A stretch of DNA of 64,000 nt. Origin: Flavipsychrobacter sp. (GTDB taxonomy: Bacteria > Bacteroidota > Bacteroidia > Chitinophagales > Chitinophagaceae). The DNA is taken from NCBI GenBank assembly GCA_031292525.1, contig JARLGY010000061.1, positions 1 through 64,000 of the forward strand, in the 5' to 3' direction. Of the stretch, positions 1 through 10,094 are shown in pieces. The position numbers and the translations under genes are program-made. Every line of letters begins with the position of its first letter. The first letter of the stretch is position 1. Below the pieces are notes generated by a model, which saw only the letters and a program-made list of their open reading frames with translations, did not search any database and was not told the origin of the DNA.

Positions 1-313
<313 letters not shown>

Positions 314-1069
314 CTAAATGTTCTTTATATTATACACACTACTTGCCTGATTCACGCAAGTAATAGTAAGGTCGTTAATGCACACATGTGCAGGCAGCGT
401 AGCACAATAGTAAACCACGTCGGCTATGTCTTCAGCGCGCAATGCATCCATACCGTCATACACACCTTTGGCGCGGGCTTCATCACCCTTAAAGCGCACT
501 AGCGAAAATTCTGTTTCCGCCATTCCCGGGTTCACCGCTGTCACCTTTATTCCATAAGGCATCAGGTCCACACGCATTCCTTGGGTCAGCGCATCTACCG
601 CGTACTTGGTAGCACAATACACGTTGCCGTTCTTATACACCATCTTGCCGGCTGTCGATCCTATATTTATTATATGGCCGCTCCTTTGCTCCCTCATCAT
701 CGGTGCCACCTGCCGGGTTATATACAGCAATCCCTTTACATTGGTGTCTATCATGTCTTCCCAGTCATCCACGTCGCCGCTGTCTATAGGGCCCATTCCT
801 GCGGCAAGCCCTGCATTGTTCACTAGTATATCTATGTGCTGCACCTGTTCTTTCAGGGTGGTCATCGCTGCCGCCACCTGTTGCCTATTGCGTATATCAA
901 ATTGCAGGGCTATAACGGTAGCGCCATAGCCTTCAAGTTCTGCTTTTACTGCAGTCAGTCGTTCTTCCCTGCGGCCGGTAATACAAACTGTGTATTTATG
1001 TTGTGCAAATAAGGTAGCTATAGCCTTGCCAAACCCCGATGTAGCCCCCGTAATTAAAATGGTTTTCAT
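314..1069 (-). CDS. SDR-family NAD(P)-dependent oxidoreductase (YdfG-like)
   Basis: A 251-residue classical short-chain dehydrogenase/reductase, the usual length for the family. It has the cofactor motif TGATSGFG (residues 7-14), NNAG (84-87), N110, catalytic S138 and the YCATK box (Y151, K155), so the active-site tetrad is complete. The NPGMAETEF segment after the active site resembles the YdfG group (3-hydroxy acid / serine dehydrogenases), but the substrate cannot be read from sequence. It is cytoplasmic and stands alone. A long noncoding region lies upstream and the heptamer repeat follows directly after its TAG stop. Confidence 0.9.
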   Translation of the reverse strand: MKTILITGATSGFGKAIATLFAQHKYTVCITGRREERLTAVKAELEGYGATVIALQFDIRNRQQVAAAMTTLKEQVQHIDILVNNAGLAAGMGPIDSGDVDDWEDMIDTNVKGLLYITRQVAPMMREQRSGHIINIGSTAGKMVYKNGNVYCATKYAVDALTQGMRVDLMPYGIKVTAVNPGMAETEFSLVRFKGDEARAKGVYDGMDALRAEDIADVVYYCATLPAHVCINDLTITCVNQASSVYNIKNI

Positions 1070-1281
1070 GCGCGTTTATTACACCATAAAGATAACGCGG
1101 TTTTACAACGCAGGTATAAGTGGGGAAAAAGATTGTAGGTTACTGTTTTGTTTATTGGTTGCAGGTCTCCCGTTACTTTGAAAAAGTAATAGTAACTAAT
1201 GATGTACCTCTTTTAGCGCAAGTGTTTTTCCACTTGGGTTATCTAAGCTGCAATCTTTTTTATCTCTTATTACAAGTCGCG

Positions 1282-1293
1282 TGGAACGTTCCA
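1282..1293. promoter_or_regulatory. Perfect palindrome TGGAACGTTCCA
   Basis: A 12-bp perfect palindrome about 215 bp upstream of the SDR start. A further half-site, TGGAAC, lies 5 bp beyond it at about 1299-1304. The form fits a dimeric regulator site, but no regulator gene is adjacent, so the role is a guess. Confidence 0.25.
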
Positions 1294-1426
1294 ACGTGTG
1301 GAACAGTGCATAACTTCTTTACTAAAATACCAATTACCAACAGTACCTTGCACCTGCATATATAGCCTGTGAACCCTTGCATTACAACAGCACAGCATAA
1401 AATATAGTTGAGTTCTTAAAAATCAC

Positions 1427-1798
1427 AAATGTCTGCCAAAGGACATTTCAAGACATTTCATCAAAAGCAACAATAAAACCATATCATCTACAGGAGCACG
1501 TTTCAGCTATTCAAACAATGTAAAATGTCCTTTTCCTATTCCCATTTCCAACGGACATTTTAATTTTCATCAAGATTAAAGTACGAGCATTTTCAGATCA
1601 CCACGCATGAATCAACTGTCCGGTTACCGGACAACCCAGACAGTAAAATTTAACTTAATAATAGCCACCACCCTACATTTCAGCGTCCAGCAAATCCCCA
1701 CTGTCCGCTTTTCCTTTTAAAACCGGACAGGACAGCCCAACCCAAAACCTTACCAGTAAAGGCTTTTACAAAAAAATACCCTGTCCGGTATCGGACAG
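1427..1798. repeat. Five regularly spaced TGTCC/GGACA dyads
   Basis: Five inverted repeats share the core TGTCC...GGACA. They are AAATGTCT/AGACATTT (1427-1458, with an extra GGACATTT at 1441), TAAAATGTCC/GGACATTTTA (1521-1562), TGTCCGGT-T-ACCGGACA (1617-1633), CTGTCCG/CGGACAG (1701-1730) and CTGTCCG-GTAT-CGGACAG (1781-1798). Start-to-start distances are 80-95 bp. CAGACAG follows the third and fifth dyads. None is followed by a T-run, so they do not look like terminators. They could be operator sites or a degenerate tandem repeat. Confidence 0.6.
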
Positions 1799-1865
1799 AG
1801 CAGACAGCTAAACCAATTTCATATAAATCACAATAATCAAAAGAATCATAGTTCAGATAAGCTCA

Positions 1866-3833
1866 TTACCTGATCAGCGTCACATCACCCTTGTACTTCT
1901 CTACAGTTCCATTGCGGTCTATTGTGCTGAGCAACCAGTAATAGGTACCCATTTCTGCGGGCTTCCCGCCATATGTTCCATCCCATCCCACTTCAAGCGT
2001 ATGGGAGTTATATATCAGCTCGCCCCACCTGTTATAGATACGGAAGTAATTAAGTGAACTGTAGCCAATAGTGGTTGGTTTAAAGATATCATTACGACCA
2101 TCGCCATTAGGTGTAAATGCGGTAGGTATAAAGAAGGCTGGCTGGCCCACTACATATACTCGTATCCTTGCATCGCCTACACAACCAAATGAACTTACTA
2201 CATGCACATTATAGGCAAAACGACCAGTATCAGGAAAATAACCAACTGGATTCGGTATAGTAGTATCACTAAGATATGTCGACGGCGTCCACGTATATTG
2301 GCTGCCACCTGTAGCATAAAAATAAATATGCTCTCCTTTCACTATCGTTGTGTCGTTACCAGCAAAGGGTGTGAATTTTTCTACAAGCACCTGTTTGATC
2401 GCTGTGTCTATACAACCTTTTTGATTCGTAGCGCTGAGTACAGCATAGTACAAACCTCCCTGCGCATAAATATGGGTTGTATTTTCAGAATCAGCCACAG
2501 GAGTACCATCACCAAAATTATATACCCAACTGCTTATAGGTTTATAAGTTGAAAATGTTTGGTCTGTAAATGCAATAGGAGAACCAGGACACTGTAACCC
2601 GCTCACGCTATAGCTTACACTAAATTTCGGATAAACCTTAACCAATCTTGAAATACTGTCAGGACATGTAGAACCTTTATTCACAACAAGTTTTACAATA
2701 TAAGTACCAGTATCCGGGTAAGTAACCGTGGGCTCAAAATCTGTCGAGGTAGCGCCGGGAAAACCAAAATCCCAATCATATTGAAAACCACCAACACTGG
2801 TGTTCAGGAACTTAACAGTATAATCAGAACAGTTGACAACATATGTATTGGCCTGGGTCGATAATTGTGGTATATCAGCTACTACTGCTTTTGAGCAGTT
2901 AGTAACCACAAACTGGAACTCTCTTTTTACTGTATTGATATTGATACCATTACGCCACTCCAGGCAACACACAGTAACTACATACCTACCCAATAAGTTA
3001 GGTGTGCCCGACACTATTCCTGTTATAGGGTCGATCTGTATGCCCGGGTTACCTTCCATAGGATTATTGTAAGAAAACGGGCTTACATAGGTAACAGCTG
3101 TATATGGCGGAGGGTTAGGAACAGGTTTCGCATTATTTTCATCACCGCCTACATAAGTATCACAAAACTGGTAGCTTAGCGAATCCCCATCGGCATCTGT
3201 CGCAGAGTTATCATAGTACAATGGGTTATTGATACAAATGATCTGTGGTGGATAATTTTTATATACCGCACTATTATTGCATTGTGCCAGTCCAGCTGGC
3301 GGTATGGTACAGTAATAAGTAGCGCCTATCTGGCTGGGGTTTACCAGGTTTATAATACTTGCATTGCGGCAGCATCGTTGATAAACAATCATGTAGCCTG
3401 TAGCATTGGGTGGCAGGTAGTATGTTTTCCTAAAAGTCTTTTTCCTCAGGCATGTACTGGGTGCATGGTTAATGCATGCATTACTGAAATTGGTAGGTAC
3501 AAGAATATTATCGCTAGTTGGATTGAAATAGGCTGAATCACAGTAACCGGACTGAGCTGCCTCAGATGCATTTAATACCATTATACCTTGTGTATTAAAG
3601 ACATTCCCACTGCCATCATATGCTCTGAAGTATGCAGGATTATCCTCGGCAATAGCTTGAGGATCTCCTGTAAGGCAATCTTCATATATGGTAATCGCAA
3701 CATTATAAATGTTATTACCCGAGCAGGTATAAGTTACCTCACCGCCAACTATATGCGACGCCCTGGCAGGCATTACCACACCTGCAATTATAATTAATAT
3801 AAATCCTATTACTGATCCTATTCTCATTTCCAC
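1866..3833 (-). CDS. Secreted PKD-domain protein, T9SS type B (gliding-type) C-terminus
   Basis: A 655-residue secreted protein. The signal peptide ends near the ARAS-HIVGGEVTY junction, a common start of large Bacteroidota surface proteins. Two PKD-like beta-sandwich domains follow at about 325-490, with typical FLNTSVGGFQYDWDFGFPG and VYNFGDGTP signatures. The last 85 or so residues match the gliding-motility-associated C-terminal domain: FTPNGDGRNDIF, YNRWGE, GWDGTYGGKP, GTYYW and VTLIR. This predicts export by the type IX system and surface attachment or release. It is the last gene of a leftward operon, 13 nt after the hydrolase gene. The ligand or role is unknown. Confidence 0.88.
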   Translation of the reverse strand: MEMRIGSVIGFILIIIAGVVMPARASHIVGGEVTYTCSGNNIYNVAITIYEDCLTGDPQAIAEDNPAYFRAYDGSGNVFNTQGIMVLNASEAAQSGYCDSAYFNPTSDNILVPTNFSNACINHAPSTCLRKKTFRKTYYLPPNATGYMIVYQRCCRNASIINLVNPSQIGATYYCTIPPAGLAQCNNSAVYKNYPPQIICINNPLYYDNSATDADGDSLSYQFCDTYVGGDENNAKPVPNPPPYTAVTYVSPFSYNNPMEGNPGIQIDPITGIVSGTPNLLGRYVVTVCCLEWRNGININTVKREFQFVVTNCSKAVVADIPQLSTQANTYVVNCSDYTVKFLNTSVGGFQYDWDFGFPGATSTDFEPTVTYPDTGTYIVKLVVNKGSTCPDSISRLVKVYPKFSVSYSVSGLQCPGSPIAFTDQTFSTYKPISSWVYNFGDGTPVADSENTTHIYAQGGLYYAVLSATNQKGCIDTAIKQVLVEKFTPFAGNDTTIVKGEHIYFYATGGSQYTWTPSTYLSDTTIPNPVGYFPDTGRFAYNVHVVSSFGCVGDARIRVYVVGQPAFFIPTAFTPNGDGRNDIFKPTTIGYSSLNYFRIYNRWGELIYNSHTLEVGWDGTYGGKPAEMGTYYWLLSTIDRNGTVEKYKGDVTLIR

Positions 3834-3846
3834 ATTCTATGTCACA

Positions 3847-4650
3847 TTACTTCCTGTAACAATATTCCAGGAAGTGAGTAAGATCTCTAACCAGCTGACC
3901 CGGCTGTTCCATCATACTCATGTGGCCACAATTTTTATATAAATTTACAAAATTAATATTAGCTAAACTACTTTGTTTTAGGGCTTTAACAGGGGGCAAA
4001 ACATTATCCTCTTTACCCATCACCCACTGAACAGGGAAACACACATCCTTTAAAATGTTTGTATGATCACATCGGTTCATCATAGCTGTATAAAAGTTGA
4101 TTAAGGTCTCATCCGGCAACTCAAGGCTACGCGATATCTGTAGCGCAACATCATTCGAATATTTCAACTGAAAACTCGCCGAAAAAAGCCCGGGAACCAT
4201 CTGCTTTATAAACGCTTCCTTGCCACCTTTTCGTATCACGCCTATTACCTTTTTACGTTGTTCTTTCTTCTCATCGTCATCAGCGCCCGCAGTGGAATGT
4301 ATCATTGCCATTCCTTTCAACATAGCAGGATATTTTGCAGCAAATGCAGCGGCGGTATACCCGCCCATAGAATGACCCGCAACTACTGCTTTAGTAATAT
4401 TTTCATGTTGAAGTATATGGTACACAAAATCTGCCAGTGCTTCAATAGTAAGCTCACCATCAACTCCCGCGCTCCCGCCTGTACCCGGGAAATCTGGTAC
4501 AATGACAGTGAACCCTTGCAACCCAGGCCATATATTTTCCCATAAGTTGCCGTCAGCAGGAAAACCATGAAGTAAAACAACCACGGGACCTTCCCCATAT
4601 TTCCTATACGCTACCTTTGGGAAAACATCAGTACTGGTATAAAACATCAT
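3847..4650 (-). CDS. Alpha/beta hydrolase
   Basis: A 267-residue cytoplasmic alpha/beta-hydrolase of normal length. It has the oxyanion-region HGFP (28-31), the nucleophile elbow GHSMGG (S94), a likely acid D215 in MGKED and the catalytic H243 in CGHMSM. The fold is that of carboxylesterases and related enzymes, and the substrate is not evident. Its start overlaps the stop of the Lnb-like gene (ATGA, 4647-4650), which points to translational coupling. A second ATG follows the first immediately, so the start is ambiguous by one codon. Confidence 0.9.
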   Translation of the reverse strand: MMFYTSTDVFPKVAYRKYGEGPVVVLLHGFPADGNLWENIWPGLQGFTVIVPDFPGTGGSAGVDGELTIEALADFVYHILQHENITKAVVAGHSMGGYTAAAFAAKYPAMLKGMAMIHSTAGADDDEKKEQRKKVIGVIRKGGKEAFIKQMVPGLFSASFQLKYSNDVALQISRSLELPDETLINFYTAMMNRCDHTNILKDVCFPVQWVMGKEDNVLPPVKALKQSSLANINFVNLYKNCGHMSMMEQPGQLVRDLTHFLEYCYRK

Positions 4651-5819
4651 ACAACTGCTTTTAGTCGGCTACGCTTATAAATTGTGCCATAAACACACAG
4701 CAGCGATAACAATAATGGCGACATCTCGACAAGCAACATTTGCTGTATATGAAGTATGTGTACCAACAACGATGCTATTAGCAATAATATAGCTATCAAT
4801 GCATACCTGTCATTACCTTTCTTCCTGTTCATAGTAAATGCCAGTATAACATTGGTTGGCAATGCCCAGAGCAGGCTATAGTTGTTGCTACACCCCTGAT
4901 GGTCTGTACCAAACCACATTACCAATACCAAAATACCAAGCAACCCTGTTACCATCAATAGTAAAGACGACATAACTACCCCCAGAACCCTAAGTCTTTT
5001 AATAAAAAGTCCGGAAATTGTGAGTATGGCAATAATACTGGTAACTACCAGTGGTCCGTCTGGTTCGGCAGGTTTTACCGGGCTCCCGTCCAATATTGTT
5101 TTGGGGGCAGTTACTACTCGCCGGCCATCTACAGTTGCCTTGTCAAGCCCATCCCTTAAAAAATCGGGCAGGAACATGATGTCCTTATTGGTCATGATGC
5201 GGTCTATTTTGCTACCCAGTAGTATATTGATTCCAAAGCGTTCCCATAATTGTCGATAAAAATATTTGTTGATAATATCCCTGAAAGATATACTTGAATT
5301 AGGGGGCAGCACGTTGCCATAATGGAATTTAGACCCGAATACCCTATCATCAGGCAGAATATCCCGGATACGGGTAGCACAGTTATCAAAAAAGAAATCG
5401 TATTTATAATAACGGTTCTCTTCCTGTGCATTGTTTTGCAGAAAGGCATATACCTGCTGCTTTTGTGCCCCTGTCATGTCAAACACCTGCTCCTGCACCT
5501 TACGGTGGGCATCCACATATTCTTGCATAAACTCCGGAAACGGACCATAAGAAAGATAGTACAACAATTTGCCGCGCATGAAGGCCAACTCAAACCCTTT
5601 ATCAAAACCATTAAAGGTTCCATAGTTATACACCATATCGGTATGATGTGCACTATCAATAATACGCACTCCATCATGCCCAAATGTCTCCCATATCTCA
5701 TCCCCTACTCCACAAGTAAGGAGACTGATACGTAAATGACTGCTGTCGGCCTGGGCAAACGACGTCAGGCACAATTGCATTGCAACAAAAACAAGAAATA
5801 ATTTTCTGAGCATTGACAA
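4647..5819 (-). CDS. DUF4105/Lnb-type membrane protein, probable lipoprotein N-acyltransferase
   Basis: A 390-residue protein with a signal peptide, a periplasmic DUF4105 domain (about 27-240) and about five C-terminal membrane helices. The conserved residues of this family are present: His48 in FGHDGV and Cys147 in FFFDNCATR. DUF4105 is the N-terminal domain of Lnb, the Bacteroides enzyme that completes N-acylation of lipoproteins, and the soluble-plus-five-helix layout matches it. The specific activity is inferred from the family. It is first in an operon with the hydrolase and the PKD surface protein. A terminator for sdhB ends only 10 nt before its start. Confidence 0.75.
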   Translation of the reverse strand: MSMLRKLFLVFVAMQLCLTSFAQADSSHLRISLLTCGVGDEIWETFGHDGVRIIDSAHHTDMVYNYGTFNGFDKGFELAFMRGKLLYYLSYGPFPEFMQEYVDAHRKVQEQVFDMTGAQKQQVYAFLQNNAQEENRYYKYDFFFDNCATRIRDILPDDRVFGSKFHYGNVLPPNSSISFRDIINKYFYRQLWERFGINILLGSKIDRIMTNKDIMFLPDFLRDGLDKATVDGRRVVTAPKTILDGSPVKPAEPDGPLVVTSIIAILTISGLFIKRLRVLGVVMSSLLLMVTGLLGILVLVMWFGTDHQGCSNNYSLLWALPTNVILAFTMNRKKGNDRYALIAILLLIASLLVHILHIQQMLLVEMSPLLLSLLCVYGTIYKRSRLKAVV

Positions 5820-5828
5820 AAATAACGA

Positions 5829-5853
5829 AAGGCTGCCAACATGTGGCAGCCTT
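5829..5853 (-). terminator. Rho-independent terminator of the sdh operon
   Basis: Arms AAGGCTGCCA/TGGCAGCCTT enclose a 5-nt loop. On the minus strand they are followed by a T-rich run (TTATTTTT). It lies 27 nt after the sdhB stop and just before the Lnb-like gene. Confidence 0.8.
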
Positions 5854-5879
5854 CTGAAGCAATTTTATATTAACCCTGC

Positions 5880-6653
5880 TTATGCACCGGTGCTATCACC
5901 GTCCATTATAGCAGAAATGTATTCGCGATTCAGGCGAGCGATGTTTTCAAGAGAAATACCTTTAGGGCATTCAGCTTCGCATGCGCCAATGTTAGTACAG
6001 CTACCAAAGCCTTCAGTATCCATTTGTTCCACCATTTTCACAGCACGCAGTTGGCGTTCAGGTTCACCTTGTGGCAGCAGTGCCAGGTGAGAAACCTTAG
6101 CTGATACGAACAGCATGGCCGAAGTATTAGGGCAAGCCGCAACGCAAGCACCACAACCGATGCAGGTAGCGGCAGCAAACGATTCGTCAGCTTTTTGTTT
6201 ATCAATAGGTAGCGAATTTGCATCTACCGCGTTACCCGTGTTCACAGATATGTAACCACCGGCTTGTATGATGCGATCGAAAGCTGAACGATCTACTACC
6301 AGGTCTTTAATAACGGGAAATGAATCTGCGCGCCATGGCTCTACAACTATGGTATCACCATCTTTGTATTCGCGCATGTGTAGCTGACAGGTAGTATTGT
6401 GGTGCCAAGGACCATGTGCACGGCCATTGATGTACATGCTGCAAGCGCCACAGATACCTTCACGACAGTCGTGATCAAAAGCTACAGGCTCCTTGTTTTC
6501 AGCTACCAGTTGCTCGTTCAGTACATCAAACATTTCCAGGAAGGACATTTCGGAAGAAATGTTCTTTACGTTAAATGTTTCAAAACCACCCTTTGCCTTG
6601 TTGTTCTTTTGACGCCAAACTTTCAGGGTCAAATTCATTGTATTGTGTTCCAT
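5880..6653 (-). CDS. sdhB: Succinate dehydrogenase iron-sulfur subunit
   Basis: A 257-residue subunit that passes electrons from flavin to quinone in complex II. All cluster ligands are visible. The 2Fe-2S set is C63, C68, C71 and C89. The [12 protein letters not shown] motif (C164, C167, C170, C174) and the [12 protein letters not shown] motif (C219, C225, C229) hold the 4Fe-4S and 3Fe-4S clusters. The length and the long spacer between cysteine groups fit the Bacteroidota/epsilon-type enzyme. It lies 30 nt after sdhA, last in sdhCAB. Met6 (position 6638, [10 protein letters not shown]) matches the usual start of relatives equally well. Confidence 0.97.
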   Translation of the reverse strand: MEHNTMNLTLKVWRQKNNKAKGGFETFNVKNISSEMSFLEMFDVLNEQLVAENKEPVAFDHDCREGICGACSMYINGRAHGPWHHNTTCQLHMREYKDGDTIVVEPWRADSFPVIKDLVVDRSAFDRIIQAGGYISVNTGNAVDANSLPIDKQKADESFAAATCIGCGACVAACPNTSAMLFVSAKVSHLALLPQGEPERQLRAVKMVEQMDTEGFGSCTNIGACEAECPKGISLENIARLNREYISAIMDGDSTGA

Positions 6654-6683
6654 AACAAATATGGTAATTTGAAAATGAATAAA

Positions 6684-8660
6684 TTATTTGTAACTCCTTT
6701 GGCTTGGATGAACCACGTCAAATATCAACTCCTCTTTGTGCAACTCTTCCTGGCTTTCACCTTTATACTCCCATGCCGCTACGTAGCTGTATAGATCATC
6801 CTGGCGCATCGCTTCACCATCGGGTGTCTGGTACTCTTCGCGGAAGTGACCACCGCAGCTTTCGTTACGGTTCAGTGCATCCTTGCACATTAGTTCACCC
6901 AGTTCTATAAAATCAGCCACACGACCTGCCTTGTCCAGTTCAGGGTTGAACTCATTTATATCTCCAGGTATGCGTACATCGCTCCAGAACTCTTTCTTCA
7001 ATGCCTGTATTTCTGCAATAGCTTCCGTCAGACCTTTGGCGTTACGTGCCATACCACACTTTTCCCACATTATCTTACCCAGCTTCTTATGGAAAGCTTC
7101 TACACTGGTCTTACCCTTTATGCTCATCAGCTTATTGATCCTGTCGCTTACTTCTTTTTCAGCAGCAACAAACGCAGCATGATCAGTTGGTATCGCCTTT
7201 GTACGGATATCATCAGCCAGGTTGTTACCCATTGTGTATGGTATTACAAAATAACCATCAGCCAGCCCCTGCATCAATGCGGATGCGCCCAGGCGATTAG
7301 CACCGTGGTCGCTAAAGTTAGCTTCACCCAATGCATATAGACCTGGAACGGTTGTCATCAGCTCATAATCTACCCACAAGCCACCCATTGTATAGTGTAC
7401 TGCAGGGTATATGCGCATAGGTACTTTATAAGGATCTTCACCTGTTATCTTTTCATACATTTCAAACAGGTTACCATATTTCTCTTTTACAACAGCTTCA
7501 CCCAATGTGCGTACAGCTGCAGCATCAGCATTGTGCTGGCCTTGTTTATTAGCTTCAATTTTACCGTAGCGCATAATGGCTGCAGCAAAATCAAGGTAAA
7601 CCGCCATTTTAGATGCGCCTACACCATAGCCTTCATCGCAACGTTCTTTAGCTGCACGGCTGGCTACGTCACGCGGTACCAGGTTACCAAACGCAGGGTA
7701 CCTTCTTTCCAGGTAGTAATCGCGTTCTTCTTCCGGTATATCTGTTGCCTTGCGGTTGTCGCCTTTTTGTTTTGGCACCCATATACGTCCGTCATTTCTC
7801 AATGATTCAGACATAAGGGTCAGTTTACTTTGGTGATCACCACTTACCGGGATACAAGTTGGGTGTATCTGTGTAAAACATGGGTTACCAAAAAATGCAC
7901 CTTGCTTGTGCGCCTTCCATGCAGCAGATACGTTTGATCCCATTGCATTTGTTGACAGGTAAAATACGTTACCGTAACCACCGCTGCACAACAAAACTGC
8001 ATGGCCAAAGTGACGCTCCAGCTCGCCTGTTACCAGGTTACGAGCAATAATACCACGCGCTACGCCGTCTATTTTTACTACTTCCATCATTTCATGACGG
8101 GAGTACATTTCTACATTACCCAAAGACACCTGGCGCTCCAGAGCCTGGTAGGCACCAATCAGCAGCTGTTGGCCGGTTTGCCCTGCAGCATAAAAAGTAC
8201 GTTGTACCTGTGTACCACCAAAAGAACGGTTACTGAGCAAACCACCATATTCACGTGCAAAAGGCACACCCTGTGCCACACACTGGTCAATAATACTAGC
8301 ACTTACTTCAGCAAGGCGATATACATTGCCTTCGCGGGCACGATAGTCACCACCTTTTACTGTGTCGTAAAACAAGCGGTAAGTACTATCTCCATCGTTC
8401 TGGTAGTTCTTAGCGGCATTTATACCACCCTGTGCAGCTATAGAGTGCGCACGGCGCGGGCTATCCTGGAAGCAGAATGCTTTCACTTTATAACCCATCT
8501 CGCCCAGCGATGCTGCTGCAGATGCACCGGCAAGACCAGTACCTATAACTATGATCTCTAACTGCCTCTTATTAGCCGGATTTACCAGCTTGCAGGTAGA
8601 TTTATATGTTTTCCATTTCGACTCTAACGGACCAGCCGGTATTTTAGAATTAAGTGGCAT
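6684..8660 (-). CDS. sdhA: Succinate dehydrogenase flavoprotein subunit
   Basis: A 658-residue catalytic subunit oxidising succinate to fumarate, or the reverse, at the inner face of the membrane. It has the FAD-binding GTGLAG (40-45), H72 in the [14 protein letters not shown] segment (the covalent FAD attachment site), the HPTCIP segment and the catalytic arginine region VPRDVASRA. The roughly 30-residue N-terminal lead before the FAD fold is typical of the Bacteroidota form. It is the middle gene of the sdhCAB operon, with short gaps on both sides. Confidence 0.97.
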   Translation of the reverse strand: MPLNSKIPAGPLESKWKTYKSTCKLVNPANKRQLEIIVIGTGLAGASAAASLGEMGYKVKAFCFQDSPRRAHSIAAQGGINAAKNYQNDGDSTYRLFYDTVKGGDYRAREGNVYRLAEVSASIIDQCVAQGVPFAREYGGLLSNRSFGGTQVQRTFYAAGQTGQQLLIGAYQALERQVSLGNVEMYSRHEMMEVVKIDGVARGIIARNLVTGELERHFGHAVLLCSGGYGNVFYLSTNAMGSNVSAAWKAHKQGAFFGNPCFTQIHPTCIPVSGDHQSKLTLMSESLRNDGRIWVPKQKGDNRKATDIPEEERDYYLERRYPAFGNLVPRDVASRAAKERCDEGYGVGASKMAVYLDFAAAIMRYGKIEANKQGQHNADAAAVRTLGEAVVKEKYGNLFEMYEKITGEDPYKVPMRIYPAVHYTMGGLWVDYELMTTVPGLYALGEANFSDHGANRLGASALMQGLADGYFVIPYTMGNNLADDIRTKAIPTDHAAFVAAEKEVSDRINKLMSIKGKTSVEAFHKKLGKIMWEKCGMARNAKGLTEAIAEIQALKKEFWSDVRIPGDINEFNPELDKAGRVADFIELGELMCKDALNRNESCGGHFREEYQTPDGEAMRQDDLYSYVAAWEYKGESQEELHKEELIFDVVHPSQRSYK

Positions 8661-8688
8661 AAGAGGAAAATCGAATTGTTTGAGAAAA

Positions 8689-9357
8689 TTAATTTAAGCA
8701 GCCCAGGGAAAAACTGATGGGCATTAATGCAAAAATAATAGGCACTATAATAGCGAATGCTATACCAATACCCTTGATCATTTTTTTATACCTATGTTTT
8801 GCTAGTCCCATCGTCTGGAAGGCGCTGTAAAAGCCATGTACCAGGTGCCAAGCTAATGCAAAGCAACCTAAAAGATACACAACCACCACCCAAGGCATGC
8901 TGAAAGTTTCTTTCATCCTAGCATATAGATCCAACTCTCCGTTACCGGTTGTTTGCGAGAATCGGTTAGGAGCCCAGAACTGGGAAAGATGTACAATTAA
9001 AAACAACAAAATAAGCGTACCCAACAACGCCATAGACCTGCTGTACCATGGGCTTACCTTATTGCCAGGTGTTACAGCATATTTTACACTGCGTCTTGAC
9101 CTGTTTTTTGCCCAAAGCATCAAACCCTGTACAATATGCAATATTAGAAAGGCAAAAAGGCCAATTTCTGTAATGCGGATAACAACGTTGGTACCCATGA
9201 AGTGAGCAGCCTCATTAAACTGTTTACCACCATCATTCCAGAATATCTGTGCATTCACGTAGCAATGCACCACAAGGAATAAAATTAGGAATAACCCGGT
9301 CAAAGCCATTTGTAGCTTTTTACCGATAGATGTTGAAAAAGAATTTTTCCAATTCAT
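8689..9357 (-). CDS. sdhC: Succinate dehydrogenase cytochrome b subunit
   Basis: A 222-residue integral membrane subunit with five predicted helices, of the single-subunit cytochrome b type that anchors SdhAB and binds heme for quinone reaction. Membrane histidines suited to heme ligation are seen in [24 protein letters not shown] and WHLVHGF. There is no separate sdhD, as expected for this type. It is first in the sdhCAB operon, with a promoter-like box about 47 nt upstream. Confidence 0.93.
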   Translation of the reverse strand: MNWKNSFSTSIGKKLQMALTGLFLILFLVVHCYVNAQIFWNDGGKQFNEAAHFMGTNVVIRITEIGLFAFLILHIVQGLMLWAKNRSRRSVKYAVTPGNKVSPWYSRSMALLGTLILLFLIVHLSQFWAPNRFSQTTGNGELDLYARMKETFSMPWVVVVYLLGCFALAWHLVHGFYSAFQTMGLAKHRYKKMIKGIGIAFAIIVPIIFALMPISFSLGCLN

Positions 9358-9403
9358 AAAAGTCCGGAAAGATTAAAAGTGTAACAGTTTTGTAAAATCT
9401 TCG

Positions 9404-9411
9404 CAAAGATA
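9404..9411 (-). promoter_or_regulatory. Bacteroidota -7 box upstream of sdhCAB
   Basis: The minus strand reads TATCTTTG, an exact TAnnTTTG match, 47 nt before the sdhC start. No clear -33 TTG is seen at the usual spacing. Confidence 0.5.
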
Positions 9412-9494
9412 ATACGCGAAGCGTAAAAAGCTATTGATTTATTAATTAACACACTTAAATAGTTTTTGGTTCAAAACTATCGCGCATCAATGAT

Positions 9495-10064
9495 TTAATT
9501 TCCGTCCCCCAATCGTAGCATCTTATTATCTACAAGTTGAAAAAACAGGTTGGGCTGAATAGTGCGCCAGTTATCTACTTCAAACAATTTCACATATCTG
9601 TCTATATGCGAACGCTTGAAGTCATATTGGGTTTGTTCAGGCATGTTTATCGAAGCGATCCAACCTCCTTCGTCCTTTATGTCTTCATACCACTCCTCAT
9701 AGTAGTCATCTTCACTGCTATGAAAATTTAATACGTTTTCTGTAATTAGTATGTATTTATATATTTTTTCAGCGATCAGCAGGTCTATTACCGATCGTTT
9801 CAACTGCATAATATCGTTCTCTACAGCATCGTTCCACTCCCCTATCATTTCAATTATTGCGAAATTAAGATCGTAGTCAACAAACAATATTTTCAGGTAC
9901 AACGTTTTCGACCCAAATTCATCCCATTGCGGGTGTATGTAATAGTTGTAAACAGTATTACTGTATTCAAACTCACTATATTCCCGACCGTAAAAAGGGG
10001 AAAGTTCATCTTCTTCAGCGGTATATAAGTGCCGCCAGTTATAAAATGGTTCTATCTCGTGCAT
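9495..10064 (-). CDS. Conserved hypothetical acidic protein
   Basis: A 189-residue soluble protein without signal peptide or membrane segment. It is rich in Tyr, Trp, Asp and Glu, with clusters such as YNWRHLYTAEEDE and EEWYEDIKDE. I recognise no domain, but the composition and lack of low complexity look like a real conserved protein. It lies 30 nt downstream of the T9SS protein gene on the same strand, so it probably ends the ddl operon. Confidence 0.75.
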   Translation of the reverse strand: MHEIEPFYNWRHLYTAEEDELSPFYGREYSEFEYSNTVYNYYIHPQWDEFGSKTLYLKILFVDYDLNFAIIEMIGEWNDAVENDIMQLKRSVIDLLIAEKIYKYILITENVLNFHSSEDDYYEEWYEDIKDEGGWIASINMPEQTQYDFKRSHIDRYVKLFEVDNWRTIQPNLFFQLVDNKMLRLGDGN

Positions 10065-10094
10065 CTGCCCACGCTTCTTTTTTCAAATGATCTC

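Larger units (their letters stand above)
1070..1865. other. 796-bp intergenic region with repeated dyads
   Basis: No convincing gene lies between the SDR start and the stop of the downstream surface-protein gene. The short plus-strand frames here lack any recognisable protein. The left half has a perfect 12-bp palindrome (1282-1293) and a TTACTTT/AAAGTAA dyad (1173-1189). The right half has five TGTCC/GGACA dyads, listed separately. Confidence 0.6.

Noticed and set aside
1120-1365. 81-codon open frame in the intergenic region
   Set aside because: No family, no promoter or start context. It overlaps noncoding dyads and looks random.
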